Shown: piece by piece, positions 16,953-25,685 of the stretch
Layout of the letters: each line of letters opens with the position of its first letter
How positions within the stretch are numbered: the first letter of the stretch is position 1
Program-made: the position numbers and the translations under genes
The notes under the pieces: model-generated
The model's database searches: none
What the model saw: the letters and a program-made list of their open reading frames with translations, nothing else
Told to the model about the DNA's origin: nothing
Assembly: GCA_963794655.1 (NCBI GenBank)
Contig: CAWCEV010000006.1
Span: 1,426,001-1,490,000 of the forward strand
DNA from: Roseiarcus sp963794655
GTDB lineage: Bacteria; Pseudomonadota; Alphaproteobacteria; Rhizobiales; Beijerinckiaceae
Reading direction: 5' to 3'
DNA length: 64,000 nt

Positions 16953-17308
16953 CGCCGCGCCGTTGCGCGCAAGCGCCGGCGACCCGACAGCCTCTTGGGT
17001 GCAGGAGAGAATTCCGGATGAACTTGCCAAAGCTCTGGCGAGCCGCATGTCGCCCCAAGGCGGCACGCTCATCGTGCGCATAGACTATCTCACTCTGGGG
17101 CCGCTCAAGGACGGCAGGGCCTGGGACAACATCAGCGGCGTCGCGATGCTTGGGGGCGTGCAACGGCCGTTCCGGGCGACCTCACGCTACTGGGCTGCGG
17201 CGATCGACCAAACGATGTTCGAGTAATCCAATCGCCGACGGGTGATGGAAGCCGTGCAAGCGCTCGCCTATTGGCTCGCAAGAGACCTCTGAGTCTCCTG
17301 GCCCTTGA
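16949..17308 (+). pseudogene. Truncated duplicate of the secreted hypothetical gene
   Basis: This copy keeps the reading frame (ASAGDPTASWVQER ... AIDQTMFE) but lacks the start and signal peptide, and a CAA-to-TAA change makes a stop at 17224-17226, about 65 bp before the position of the original stop. Differences from copy 1 are a mix of silent and amino-acid-changing substitutions, consistent with decay after duplication. Confidence 0.75.
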
Positions 17309-17327
17309 TTAAAAACGCGGCCCCGAG

Positions 17328-17359
17328 GGAGCGCCCGATAGGATGAAATCGGGCGCTCC
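17328..17359. terminator. Strong hairpin, probable terminator
   Basis: GGAGCGCCCGAT and its perfect 12-bp complement, with an 8-nt loop. On the plus strand it is followed by a T-rich but interrupted tail; on the minus strand the downstream bases include TTTTT after a gap. It lies just past the decayed duplicate and before the amidohydrolase. Confidence 0.4.
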
Positions 17360-17559
17360 TATGCGATTGTTCTTCCAGGGATTTTGAGGCAGCTTCCCGG
17401 CAAGCTGATGGAGGCGTGTCCGCGGCCGAGCCAAGCGTTCTTCGCGACTTCTCAGGTCGGCGTCATTGCATACTCGTAAGTTGACGGTCATGCCAATTCG
17501 AGACGAAAAGCGCTCCGGGTTCGGTATTTTCACTTTTCGCTTCGGGCTTGGGGGCATCG

Positions 17560-19509
17560 ATGACTGTTACGCGCCGGGATGTGCTTGTGAGCGGGGCGAC
17601 CGCCGCATTGGGGGGGCTCGTATGGACCGCGCCCGCGCGCGCCGCCGAGGACGCCGATCTCATCATCCATGGCGGCGCCATCGTCACCATGGACCCGGCT
17701 CAGCCTTCGGTCGAAGCGGTCGCGGTCAAGGACGGCCGCATTGTCGCAGCAGGCGCTGAGAGCGATGTGCTCGCGCAATGGAAGGGGCCGTCGACGCGGG
17801 TCGTTGAGTTGGGCGAACAGGCGCTTCTGCCGGGCTTCATCGACGCGCACGGACACTTCATGAACGCGCCGCGCGTCGTGACCTGGGCCAATTGCTCGCC
17901 AGCTCCGGTCGGGCCGGTTCACGCCATCGCGGATATCATCGCCGCGCTCAAAGCCAACATGGAGTCGCGCAAGATTGCCAAAGGCCAGTGGGTCATGGGT
18001 TATGGCTACGACGCCACTGGCCTCGCCGAGAAGCGCGACCTCACGCGGCGCGATCTCGATGCGCATTTTCCTGACAATCCGGTGATGGTCATTCACGTCT
18101 CGAATCATGGGGCCGTGCTCAATTCGCTGGCGCTCAAGACTTTCGACATCAGCGAGGCCACCCCGACGCCGGCGGGCGGCTTGATCGCTCGAGAGCCGGG
18201 ATCGAACGAGCCGGCAGGTCTCCTCATGGAGACGGCGTTCATGCCGATCTTCGCGCAGGTTCCGCAGCCGAGCGAAGAGGACATGCTCGACCTTTTGAAG
18301 CCCGCCCAGCAGATCTATGCGAGCAAGGGCTGCACGACCGCTCAGGAAGGCGCAACTCACGAAGAGGAACTTGCATTTCTGCGCAAAGCCGGCGCCAGGG
18401 GCCAGCTCTATATCGACATTGTCTCGCTGCCATTCGTGGCAGAAGTGCCAAAGATTTTCCGGAGCTATCTCACGACCGATAGCGCCGACAAGCTTGTCGT
18501 GATCGGCGACCCGTCGAATGAGTTCAACGTCTACAAGGATCGCCTGAAGCTCGGCGGAATCAAGTTCGTGGTCGACGGTTCGCCCCAGGGCAAGACGGCG
18601 TTCTGGACGAAGCCATTACTGACCGGCGGCCCGAACGGAGAGAAGGATTGGGTTGGCCAGCCTCTATTTCCCAAAGAGACGATCGAGAAGCTTTATCGAG
18701 GCGCGACGCAGAAGAACATTCAGATCTGGACGCATGCCAATGGCGACGCGGCGATCGATATTGTGATCGACGCGGCCGAGAAGGCGGGCGTCAAAGCGGG
18801 CGACGACCGCCGCCACGTGGTCGTCCATTCCCAATGCATGCGGCCCGAGCAGCTCAATTCCTACGCGAAGCTCGGACTCTCGCCGTCGTTCTTCACCGAG
18901 CACACGTTCTTCTGGGGCGACGTGCATCTCGCCAATCTCGGTGAGCAGCGCGCCTTTTTCATCAGCCCCGCGAAAAGCGCCGAGACGAAGAATATTCCCT
19001 TCTCCAACCACAACGACTTTATGGTCACGCCCGTCGACCCGATGCTGATGGTCTGGTCGGCGGTGACGCGCAAGTCGAAGGACGGCGTTGTGATCGGACC
19101 CGATGAGCGCATCGACGTGATGGCGGCGCTGAAGGCGCTGACGGTGACGCCCGCCTGGCAGTATCGCGAGGAGAAAGACAAGGGTTCGATTGAAGTCGGC
19201 AAGCTCGCCGATCTCGTCATTCTGAAGAAAAATCCGCTGACGGAGGCGGTCGACGACATCCCGAACATCACGGTCGTTGAGACCTTCAAGGAAGGACGAA
19301 CAATCTATCACGCCGATCAGAAGCAGGGCAGGATTGAGCCGGCCTCGACTCTTACCCAACTGGCCGTCCGTCAAACCAACTTCGTTGCGGACAGCGGTGA
19401 AACGCCAATGCCTAGCTGCCGCTGCTGCGACGGCCGGCTGGCCGGGCCGGCCCAAGACAACGCCTTGGCTGGGATGCGAACGCTGCTCGAAAGCGGCCTA
19501 TTCGGCTGA
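17560..19509 (+). CDS. Tat-exported amidohydrolase (YtcJ-like, amidohydrolase_3)
   Basis: About 649 residues from the ATG at 17560 (a Met four codons upstream is possible). The N-terminus TRRDVLVSG plus hydrophobic stretch and APARAAE is a twin-arginine signal, so the enzyme folds in the cytosol and is exported. The metal-dependent hydrolase core shows the HxH motif in GFIDAHGHFM, IWTHANGDAAID, VVVHSQ and the closing GKLADLVILKKNPL. Family members hydrolyse amides of unknown nature. A Cys-rich tail (MPSCRCCDG) is unusual. It lies in the accessory stretch between the duplication and IS-like repeats. Confidence 0.85.
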   Translation: MTVTRRDVLVSGATAALGGLVWTAPARAAEDADLIIHGGAIVTMDPAQPSVEAVAVKDGRIVAAGAESDVLAQWKGPSTRVVELGEQALLPGFIDAHGHFMNAPRVVTWANCSPAPVGPVHAIADIIAALKANMESRKIAKGQWVMGYGYDATGLAEKRDLTRRDLDAHFPDNPVMVIHVSNHGAVLNSLALKTFDISEATPTPAGGLIAREPGSNEPAGLLMETAFMPIFAQVPQPSEEDMLDLLKPAQQIYASKGCTTAQEGATHEEELAFLRKAGARGQLYIDIVSLPFVAEVPKIFRSYLTTDSADKLVVIGDPSNEFNVYKDRLKLGGIKFVVDGSPQGKTAFWTKPLLTGGPNGEKDWVGQPLFPKETIEKLYRGATQKNIQIWTHANGDAAIDIVIDAAEKAGVKAGDDRRHVVVHSQCMRPEQLNSYAKLGLSPSFFTEHTFFWGDVHLANLGEQRAFFISPAKSAETKNIPFSNHNDFMVTPVDPMLMVWSAVTRKSKDGVVIGPDERIDVMAALKALTVTPAWQYREEKDKGSIEVGKLADLVILKKNPLTEAVDDIPNITVVETFKEGRTIYHADQKQGRIEPASTLTQLAVRQTNFVADSGETPMPSCRCCDGRLAGPAQDNALAGMRTLLESGLFG

Positions 19510-19590
19510 CGGGACGATCAGGCAACACACGACGAGAAGGAAAGCGGCTGGATGCAGAGCGCGCCGCGTAGGGCGCGGTGACCTTACTTG

Positions 19591-19627
19591 GGATATCAGT
19601 GACACTTTCGGATATCGATGACACTTT
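19591..19627 (+). repeat. Tandem 18-bp repeat resembling an insertion-sequence end
   Basis: GGATATCAGTGACACTTT is followed one base later by GGATATCGATGACACTTT. Tandem units of this type occur at the termini of some IS elements that encode integrase-type transposases, as I recall. No transposase is present, so this would be a leftover end. Confidence 0.4.
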
Positions 19628-19731
19628 GCTCAATCCCCAATAACCCTAACCTCCGTCTACCCCTCTTAGATCCGCATCCACAAAATTTTTCGACAATTTC
19701 TTTCCGCGAATCACAATCCGAGCTATATTCC

Positions 19732-19748
19732 ATTCCGAATCGCGGAAT
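19732..19748. promoter_or_regulatory. Inverted repeat upstream of a small gene
   Basis: ATTCCG-AATCG-CGGAAT, perfect 6-bp arms, 10 bp before the ATG of the 73-residue gene and next to an AT-rich TATATT. Possible operator. Confidence 0.3.
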
Positions 19749-19757
19749 CGATCGGGG

Positions 19758-19979
19758 ATGGCGATGGCGGATGTCGGGGACGGGTTGGGGATCGGCGGCG
19801 TGGCGGGCGGCGAGCTTTATTCGCCGCCTCAGGACATGGCGGTGCGGGCGCTGAGGATGCTTGAGCGGCTCGCCGCCGGATCGACGCTGACCGAAGTCGC
19901 GGCGGGCGAGGGGCTGACCCCGCAGCGGGCGCGGGAGCTCGTCGCGCAGGTCGTCGCCCAGCGTGGCTACGACCCCTGA
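19758..19979 (+). CDS. Small hypothetical protein, possible HTH-like
   Basis: 73 residues. The C-terminal half (TLTEVAAGEGLTPQRARELVAQVVAQRGYDP) has the spacing of a small helix-turn-helix. No clear Shine-Dalgarno. Its position behind a palindrome and an AT-rich promoter-like region gives some support. I do not recognise a family. Confidence 0.4.
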   Translation: MAMADVGDGLGIGGVAGGELYSPPQDMAVRALRMLERLAAGSTLTEVAAGEGLTPQRARELVAQVVAQRGYDP

Positions 19980-20138
19980 GGCCCCGCGCCGGAAACGCCG
20001 CCGCTTCACAAGCGGAGCGATCCAGCGGCGAGGCAATGCAAGGTTGCCCCGGGTCGCCGCGTCCCTTCCCTGATCGTGAGGACGCCTGGAGGGATCGATC
20101 CTGCCATCGGCCCGCGTTTTGTGCATGGCAGCAATTTA

Positions 20139-20167
20139 TTGTGCAACGCACCATGAGGCGCTATATT
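20139..20167 (+). promoter_or_regulatory. Candidate sigma-70 promoter for the 55-residue gene
   Basis: TTGTGC (20139-20144), 17-bp spacer, TATATT (20162-20167). Transcription would start near 20174, leaving a leader of about 58 nt before the ATG at 20232. Confidence 0.45.
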
Positions 20168-20231
20168 GAGCTTTACGCCGCGGCTGGTCTGGGAGGGCGC
20201 ATCCGCTGGGCAAGAGTTCGAGGAGAAATCG

Positions 20232-20399
20232 ATGCAGCATTTCCATGCCGGAAACCTTCATCAGATCAAGGATGCGCCGCCGAACACCTGGGCGACGGTC
20301 AAGGCGAGCGACACGGTTACGATCAGCGAACTGGCGCGGCGCGGATTTCATCTCGTCGACATGAGCGGCGATGTCTGGACCATGCACCGGGCGGGCTGA
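20232..20399 (+). CDS. Small hypothetical protein (55 aa)
   Basis: The ATG at 20232 has a strong AGGAG six bases upstream and a promoter-like element at the right distance. The product, MQHFHAGNLHQIKDAPPNT to MSGDVWTMHRAG, is hydrophilic, without a signal peptide or recognisable motif. Genuine expression looks likely; function unknown. Confidence 0.55.
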   Translation: MQHFHAGNLHQIKDAPPNTWATVKASDTVTISELARRGFHLVDMSGDVWTMHRAG

Positions 20400-20462
20400 T
20401 GGCGGCAGGCGAAAAAAATACCGGGAATCGGTCTAAGTCACTGAAAACTAACAAAGCCGTAT

Positions 20463-20523
20463 TTTGATTTTGTTGCGTCGGTCTTTGATTTCGTTGCGCC
20501 CGATTTGGCCTTCGTTGCGTCCG
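20463..20523. repeat. Three imperfect 19-20 bp direct repeats
   Basis: Units at 20463, 20484 and 20504 share TTTG(A/G)-N4-CGTTGCG-type sequence with a period of 20-21 bp. They lie between the 3' ends of the 55-residue gene and ftsK. Confidence 0.6.
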
Positions 20524-20537
20524 CGCTTGGGCTAGGT

Positions 20538-23078
20538 TCAGTCCTCGCCAAGGTCCTCGAAGGCGTTGCGGTCGACGCCGTTGCCGATCAGGATCTCCCG
20601 CTTGCCCGAGTGGTTCGGCGCGCTGACGACCCCCTCCTTCTCCATCCGCTCGACCAGCGAGGCCGCCTTGTTGTAGCCGACCGAGAGGCGCCGCTGGATA
20701 TAGCTCGTCGACACCTTGCGATCGCGCAGCACGATATTGACGGCGCGGTCGTAGAAGTCGGCCGATTCCTCGGCGTCCATCGACCCCGGCGAGGGCAGGG
20801 GCCCATCCTCGTCATTGTCGTCGCCGGCCTCGTTCTCCTCGGTGATGGCGTGGAGATATTCCGGCGCGCCCTGCCGCTTGAGATGGGCGACGACCTTCTC
20901 GACCTCGTTCTCCGACACGAACGGACCGTGGACCCGGGCGATCCGGCCGCCGCCGGCCATGTAGAGCATGTCGCCCTGGCCGAGCAGCTGCTCGGCGCCC
21001 TGCTCGCCGAGGATGGTGCGGCTGTCGATCTTGCTCGTCACCTGAAACGAGATCCGGGTCGGGAAATTGGCCTTGATGGTGCCGGTGATGACATCGACCG
21101 ACGGGCGCTGGGTCGCCATGATGAGATGGATGCCGGCCGCGCGCGCCATCTGCGCGAGGCGCTGGATCGCCCCCTCGATGTCCTTGCCGGCGACCATCAT
21201 GAGGTCGGCCATCTCGTCGACGACGACGACGATATAGGGCAGTTCGTCGAGCGGGATCTCCTCGTGCTCGTAGACCGCCTCGCCGGTTTCGCGGTCGAAC
21301 CCGGTCTGAACGGTGCGGATCAGCGGCTCGCCCTTGGCGGCAGCCTCGGCGACGCGGGCGTTGAAGCCGTCGATGTTGCGCACGCCGACCTTCGACATCT
21401 TCTTGTAGCGGTCCTCCATCTCCCTCACCGCCCACTTGAGCGCGATGACCGCCTTCTTCGGGTCGGTGACGACCGGGGTCAGGAGGTGCGGGATGCCGTC
21501 ATAGGCCGAGAGCTCGAGCATCTTCGGGTCGACCATGATGAGGCGGCACCGCTCCGGCTTCATCCGGTAAACGAGCGAGAGGATCATCGTGTTGATCGCA
21601 ACCGACTTGCCCGAGCCGGTCGTGCCGGCGACGAGAAGGTGGGGCATGCGGGCGAGGTCGACGATCACGGGCTCGCCGCCGATCGTCTTGCCGAGCGCGA
21701 TGGCGAGCCGATGCTTCGAGTTCTCGAAGTCCTCGCTCGCGAGAAGCTCGCGCAGGTAGACCGTCTCCCGGCGCTGGTTCGGCAGCTCGACGCCGATCGC
21801 GTTGCGGCCCTGGACCACGGCGACGCGCGCCGAGACCGCCGACATCGAGCGGGCGATGTCGTCGGCGAGCCCGATCACCCGCGACGACTTGATTCCGGGG
21901 GCCGGCTCAAGCTCGTAGAGCGCGACGACCGGGCCCGGGCGCACGTTGACGATCTCGCCTTTGACGCCGAAATCGTCGAGGACGCCTTCGAGCAGGCGAG
22001 CGTTCTGTTCGAGCGCGTCCTGCGAGACGCGCGTCCCGTTCGATTTCTTCGGTTCGGTCAGCATCGCCAGCGCCGGCATGACCCAGTCGCGGCGCGGCGA
22101 TGCGCCGAACCTGGGCTCGACGACTGGGCGGCTCGCGTTCCGCGGCGCGGCCGGGGTGATCGCGACGGGAGGCGCGTTCACCGACACGATCGGGGCCGCG
22201 CCTTGCGGGCGAGGAGCATAGGCTGCGGGATCGGTCAGGGCGTCGTCGACATCGCTGAGGTTCGACCAGGGCGCTCGGGTCGCGGCTGGCGCAGGGCCGA
22301 GCATCGGCGATGACTTTCGCGTCGCCGGCGCCCCGCGCCGCGCGAATCGGCGCAACGTCGCCTTGGCGGTGAGAAGAGCATGAATGACGGCTCCGATCGA
22401 CACCATGCCGAAGCTCGGCTCATCCTGGTCCTCTTCATCATCGAAACGCGCCAGCGCCTCGGCGCGGGCCTTTCCGGACGGATTATCGGACGCGCCGCCG
22501 CCTCCTTGAGCGCGAGAGGGGCCGCCGGCGCCGGCGGCTGCAGCAAGTCCGAGGATGGAAAGCGCCGCCAGACTGGCGCCGAGAGCGATCGTCGCCCAGG
22601 CCGAGACGGGAAGGAAGCGGCGCGGGATCGAAAGGACGGCGTCGCCGACAACACCGCCAAGGCCGGTCGGCAGCGGCCAGCTTCCAGGCGCAGGAAGGAG
22701 CGACGCCAGGGCCGCCGCCGCAATCACGCCGGCCAGGTAAAGGGCGATCTTGAGCCGCGGCCGTTCGAGCCGCCGATCGGTCAGGAGGCGCCAGCCCCAG
22801 AAGGCGGGCGGCGTCAGCAGCGCGACCGAGGCAAGGCCGATGAATTGCATCACCAAGTCGGCAGCGATCGCGCCCGGGGCGCCGAGGAGGTTATGGATGC
22901 GCGCGTTCGTCGCGTGATTGAGGCTCGGATCGCTGACCGACCAGGTCAGAAGCGCGAGGCACAGGCCTGCGACGCCGGCCATCGCGCCCAGCCCGGCGAT
23001 CTCGGCCGCCCGCCGCTTCGGGAAATCCCGCACCGAGGCGGGCATGTGGTCGATAAACGAGAACGTCGTCGTACGCAT
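20538..23078 (-). CDS. ftsK: DNA translocase FtsK
   Basis: About 846 residues from the Met of MRTTTFSFIDHMP (an upstream in-frame start at 23126 adds 16 Arg-rich residues). The N-terminal 200 residues hold four membrane segments, followed by a Pro/Ala-rich linker and the motor. The motor has Walker A LLVAGTTGSGKSVAIN, Walker B YIVVVVDEMADLMM and the conserved RPSVDVITG. The C-terminal gamma winged helix (YIQRRLSVGYNKAASLVERME) recognises KOPS. FtsK pumps chromosomal DNA at the septum and assists dimer resolution. Confidence 0.96.
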   Translation of the reverse strand: MRTTTFSFIDHMPASVRDFPKRRAAEIAGLGAMAGVAGLCLALLTWSVSDPSLNHATNARIHNLLGAPGAIAADLVMQFIGLASVALLTPPAFWGWRLLTDRRLERPRLKIALYLAGVIAAAALASLLPAPGSWPLPTGLGGVVGDAVLSIPRRFLPVSAWATIALGASLAALSILGLAAAAGAGGPSRAQGGGGASDNPSGKARAEALARFDDEEDQDEPSFGMVSIGAVIHALLTAKATLRRFARRGAPATRKSSPMLGPAPAATRAPWSNLSDVDDALTDPAAYAPRPQGAAPIVSVNAPPVAITPAAPRNASRPVVEPRFGASPRRDWVMPALAMLTEPKKSNGTRVSQDALEQNARLLEGVLDDFGVKGEIVNVRPGPVVALYELEPAPGIKSSRVIGLADDIARSMSAVSARVAVVQGRNAIGVELPNQRRETVYLRELLASEDFENSKHRLAIALGKTIGGEPVIVDLARMPHLLVAGTTGSGKSVAINTMILSLVYRMKPERCRLIMVDPKMLELSAYDGIPHLLTPVVTDPKKAVIALKWAVREMEDRYKKMSKVGVRNIDGFNARVAEAAAKGEPLIRTVQTGFDRETGEAVYEHEEIPLDELPYIVVVVDEMADLMMVAGKDIEGAIQRLAQMARAAGIHLIMATQRPSVDVITGTIKANFPTRISFQVTSKIDSRTILGEQGAEQLLGQGDMLYMAGGGRIARVHGPFVSENEVEKVVAHLKRQGAPEYLHAITEENEAGDDNDEDGPLPSPGSMDAEESADFYDRAVNIVLRDRKVSTSYIQRRLSVGYNKAASLVERMEKEGVVSAPNHSGKREILIGNGVDRNAFEDLGED

Positions 23079-23211
23079 CGCAGACTCGCCGGATCGTCGC
23101 GGCGGGATCGCGCGCCGTCTCGCCAAACTCTAGGCCGGTCCAGTTAATGGGGGCCTAACCTTAACGCGTGGTAGCGACGCTGGAGCTACGCGAGGGGGCG
23201 GCGCTTTCAGG

Positions 23212-23240
23212 AAGAAAAATGGACGCCCAACAGGGCGTCC
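23212..23240 (-). terminator. Rho-independent terminator of amtB
   Basis: On the minus strand GGACGCCC-TGTT-GGGCGTCC followed by ATTTTTC. It lies 58 bp past the amtB stop and before ftsK. Confidence 0.8.
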
Positions 23241-23298
23241 AAGGTCCGCGGGAGGATTTCGCCCGGCGGCCTGCAATAGGTCACCGGGCTCCGCAGGT

Positions 23299-24834
23299 TC
23301 AGTGAACGACTTCGCCGTGCAAGGCGAGGTCGAGGCCATCGCGCTCGACTTCGTCGGAGACGCGCAGGCCGATGACGGCCTTGATGATGGCGAGGATAAT
23401 CACCGTGACAATCGCGTCATAGACAATGACCGTCACGATGCCGATCAGCTGGTTGACGACCTGGCCGGGGTTGCCCTCAATCAACCCGGCGGTGCCGCCG
23501 TATTGCTGGACAGCGAACACGCCGGTCAGGAACGCGCCGATCATGCCGCCGACGCCGTGGACGCCGAAGCAGTCGAGCGCGTCGTCATAGCCGAACATGT
23601 GCTTGAGGCCAGTCGCGCCCCAGTAGCAGCCGACGCCGCACGCCACGCCAATGACCATCGCGCCGACCGGCCCGACGAACCCTGACGCCGGAGTGATGGC
23701 CACGAGGCCGGCGACTGCGCCCGAGCAGATGCCGATCACCGTTGGTTTGCCGCGATGCGCCCATTCGACGAACATCCAGGTCAGCGCCGCGACTGCGGTG
23801 GCAATCTGGGTGACGGTCATCGCCATGCCGGCCTGTACGCCCGCGCTCACCGCGGAACCGGCGTTGAAGCCGAACCATCCGACCCACAGCAGTCCGGCGC
23901 CAATGAAGGTCAGGACCATGTTGTGGCCCGGACCCGTGTCATGACGCTTGCCCAGCATGATCGCCGCGACGAGACCGGCGACGCCCGCGTTGATGTGCAC
24001 GACCGTGCCGCCGGCAAAGTCGAGAACCTTTACCCACGCGTCGGGGTTCGCCGAGTTGAAGATCCCGTCGGGTCCCCACAGCCAATGAGCGACCGGCGCG
24101 TAGACGAAGATCGCCCAAAGGCCCATGAACCATAGCATCGCCGAAAACTTCATGCGTTCCGCATAAGCGCCGGCGATGAGCGCCGGCGTGATGATCGCGA
24201 AGGTCATCTGGAAGCACATGTAGACGGTCTCAGGGATCGTCGGCGCAAGGGGATTGGGATTACCGATGCCGCCGTTGTTCACGTCGCTAAGGATGCCTTG
24301 GAGGAAGGCGCGGCTCAGACCGCCGATGAACGGCGTGCCCCCGGTGAAAGACAGCGAGTAGGTAGCAATGGCATAGACCACCGTGACCAGAGCGGTGATG
24401 GCGAAGCTCGTCATCACCGTGTCGCCGACGTTCTTCTTACGCACCATTCCGCCGTAAAAGAGCCCGAGTCCTGGGATCGTCATCATGAGGACGAGCGCGA
24501 CCGATGTCAGCATCCACGCCGTATCGCCGCCGCTCGGCGTGCAGTTCGTCAGTACGGCTGGGACGGCCGCAACGGCGGCATATTTGTCGGTCTCGGGTAC
24601 GGCGGCGCTGGCCGCCGCGCACGCGGGGGTCGCCGGTGGCGGCGGCTTTGCCGATGGGGCGGGCGCGGCGGGCGCCGCTGCTGCTGGAGCCGCGGCCGCC
24701 GGAGCCGCGGCGGCGGGAGCGTCGGTTGTCGCGGGAGCTGCGGCTTGCGCCAGGACTGCAGCCGGCGTCAGGCCGATGAAAACGGCCGCCGCCAGCGCCG
24801 GCGCGAGGCGAGAGAGTTTTGGGATCAGATTCAT
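23299..24834 (-). CDS. amtB: Ammonium transporter
   Basis: 511 residues from the ATG at 24834. A cleavable signal peptide (ALAAAVFIGLTPAAVLAQA) is followed by an unusually long Ala/Pro-rich segment of about 45 residues before the first transmembrane helix, then eleven helices with Amt signatures (FYGGMVRKKN, DFAGGTVVHINAG, GVHGVGGMIGAFLTGVFA). It imports ammonium/ammonia and is gated by PII. It follows glnK by 43 bp in one transcription unit. Confidence 0.95.
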   Translation of the reverse strand: MNLIPKLSRLAPALAAAVFIGLTPAAVLAQAAAPATTDAPAAAAPAAAAPAAAAPAAPAPSAKPPPPATPACAAASAAVPETDKYAAVAAVPAVLTNCTPSGGDTAWMLTSVALVLMMTIPGLGLFYGGMVRKKNVGDTVMTSFAITALVTVVYAIATYSLSFTGGTPFIGGLSRAFLQGILSDVNNGGIGNPNPLAPTIPETVYMCFQMTFAIITPALIAGAYAERMKFSAMLWFMGLWAIFVYAPVAHWLWGPDGIFNSANPDAWVKVLDFAGGTVVHINAGVAGLVAAIMLGKRHDTGPGHNMVLTFIGAGLLWVGWFGFNAGSAVSAGVQAGMAMTVTQIATAVAALTWMFVEWAHRGKPTVIGICSGAVAGLVAITPASGFVGPVGAMVIGVACGVGCYWGATGLKHMFGYDDALDCFGVHGVGGMIGAFLTGVFAVQQYGGTAGLIEGNPGQVVNQLIGIVTVIVYDAIVTVIILAIIKAVIGLRVSDEVERDGLDLALHGEVVH

Positions 24835-24877
24835 TGTAAGGGACTCCAGACTGGAATGAGAAACAGCGCGCTGCAGG

Positions 24878-25216
24878 TCAGAGCGCGTCCTTATCCTTCT
24901 CGCCCGTGCGGATTCGGACCGCCGAGTCGAGGCTGTAAACGAAGATCTTGCCGTCGCCGATCTGGCCTGTGCGCGCCGCAGCAACGATCGCCTCAACCAC
25001 CTTGTCGGTGACGTCGCTGTTTACCGCGACCTCGATTTTCAGCTTTGGCAAGAAGCTCACGGCGTATTCCGCGCCGCGGTAAATCTCGGTATGACCCTTC
25101 TGCCGCCCGTAACCTTTGACTTCAGTTACCGTCAGCCCGTGCACGCCGATGGCGGTGAGCGCATCGCGCACCTCCTCCAGCTTGAACGGCTTTATGATCG
25201 CCATTACGATTTTCAT
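24878..25216 (-). CDS. glnK: Nitrogen regulatory protein PII
   Basis: 112 residues from MKIVMAIIKPFKLEEVRDAL. The T-loop has the uridylylation Tyr in EIYRGAEY, and the C-terminal signature DGKIFVYSLDSAVRIRTGE is intact. It senses 2-oxoglutarate and ATP/ADP and blocks AmtB when nitrogen is plentiful. Named glnK because it is coupled with amtB and preceded by a sigma-54-like promoter; the sequence alone would not separate it from GlnB. Confidence 0.94.
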   Translation of the reverse strand: MKIVMAIIKPFKLEEVRDALTAIGVHGLTVTEVKGYGRQKGHTEIYRGAEYAVSFLPKLKIEVAVNSDVTDKVVEAIVAAARTGQIGDGKIFVYSLDSAVRIRTGEKDKDAL

Positions 25217-25314
25217 AAGCCTCGCCCCATTGTGACGCGCCCGGCGGTGTGGAACCCATACCGCTTTTCGTGCAGTGAGATCGGAGCGCGACCGCGCCCC
25301 GCCGGACGCCGTCT

Positions 25315-25331
25315 TACAAGGCGCGTGCCAT
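25315..25331 (-). promoter_or_regulatory. Sigma-54-type promoter of glnK-amtB
   Basis: On the minus strand TGGCACG-CGCC-TTGTA against the consensus TGGCACG-N4-TTGCW: the -24 element is perfect and the -12 element has one change (TTGT for TTGC). It lies about 100 bp upstream of the glnK ATG. NtrC-dependent induction on nitrogen limitation is the known pattern for glnK-amtB. Confidence 0.7.
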
Positions 25332-25685
25332 TGCCCGCCGTAAGGGACTAACGACCTGAAAAGAAAATGATATTTTGACCGGATCGGTCCATTTGTCGAA
25401 TGCTCGCTTATATTGATCGTGCACTTGATCAAGAAATAGGCGCCTATCAATTAATCCCAATCGTAGATTGAGTCTCCGGGCGCCAAAGTGTCCTCAGCCT
25501 TGCACCAGTCTTTGTGCCTTAAGCTTCGAGACATATATGAGGGTCCCAGGACCGCGGGCATCACTTGCGTGTACATCTGTCGCACCCTAAACTCATAAGT
25601 ATTAATCAAGAGTCCTGAGTGAAATTCGCGGGGGTGGTTGAGCTTTTGCGTGGAACTGTCGCTAATTCGGTGAAAGAGTAGGCGG
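25332..25685. other. AT-richer intergenic region between glnK and ispH
   Basis: About 350 bp with lower GC than the surroundings. It must hold upstream activator sites for glnK and the promoter of ispH-hpnH. A minus-strand frame of 81 codons (25451-25696) runs through it but overlaps the ispH start and has no recognisable product. I see no confident RNA gene. Confidence 0.5.

Noticed and set aside
20505..22313. 602-codon plus-strand frame opposite ftsK
   Set aside because: Antisense shadow of a well-conserved gene, with Asp/Arg/Leu-rich low-complexity sequence and no motif.
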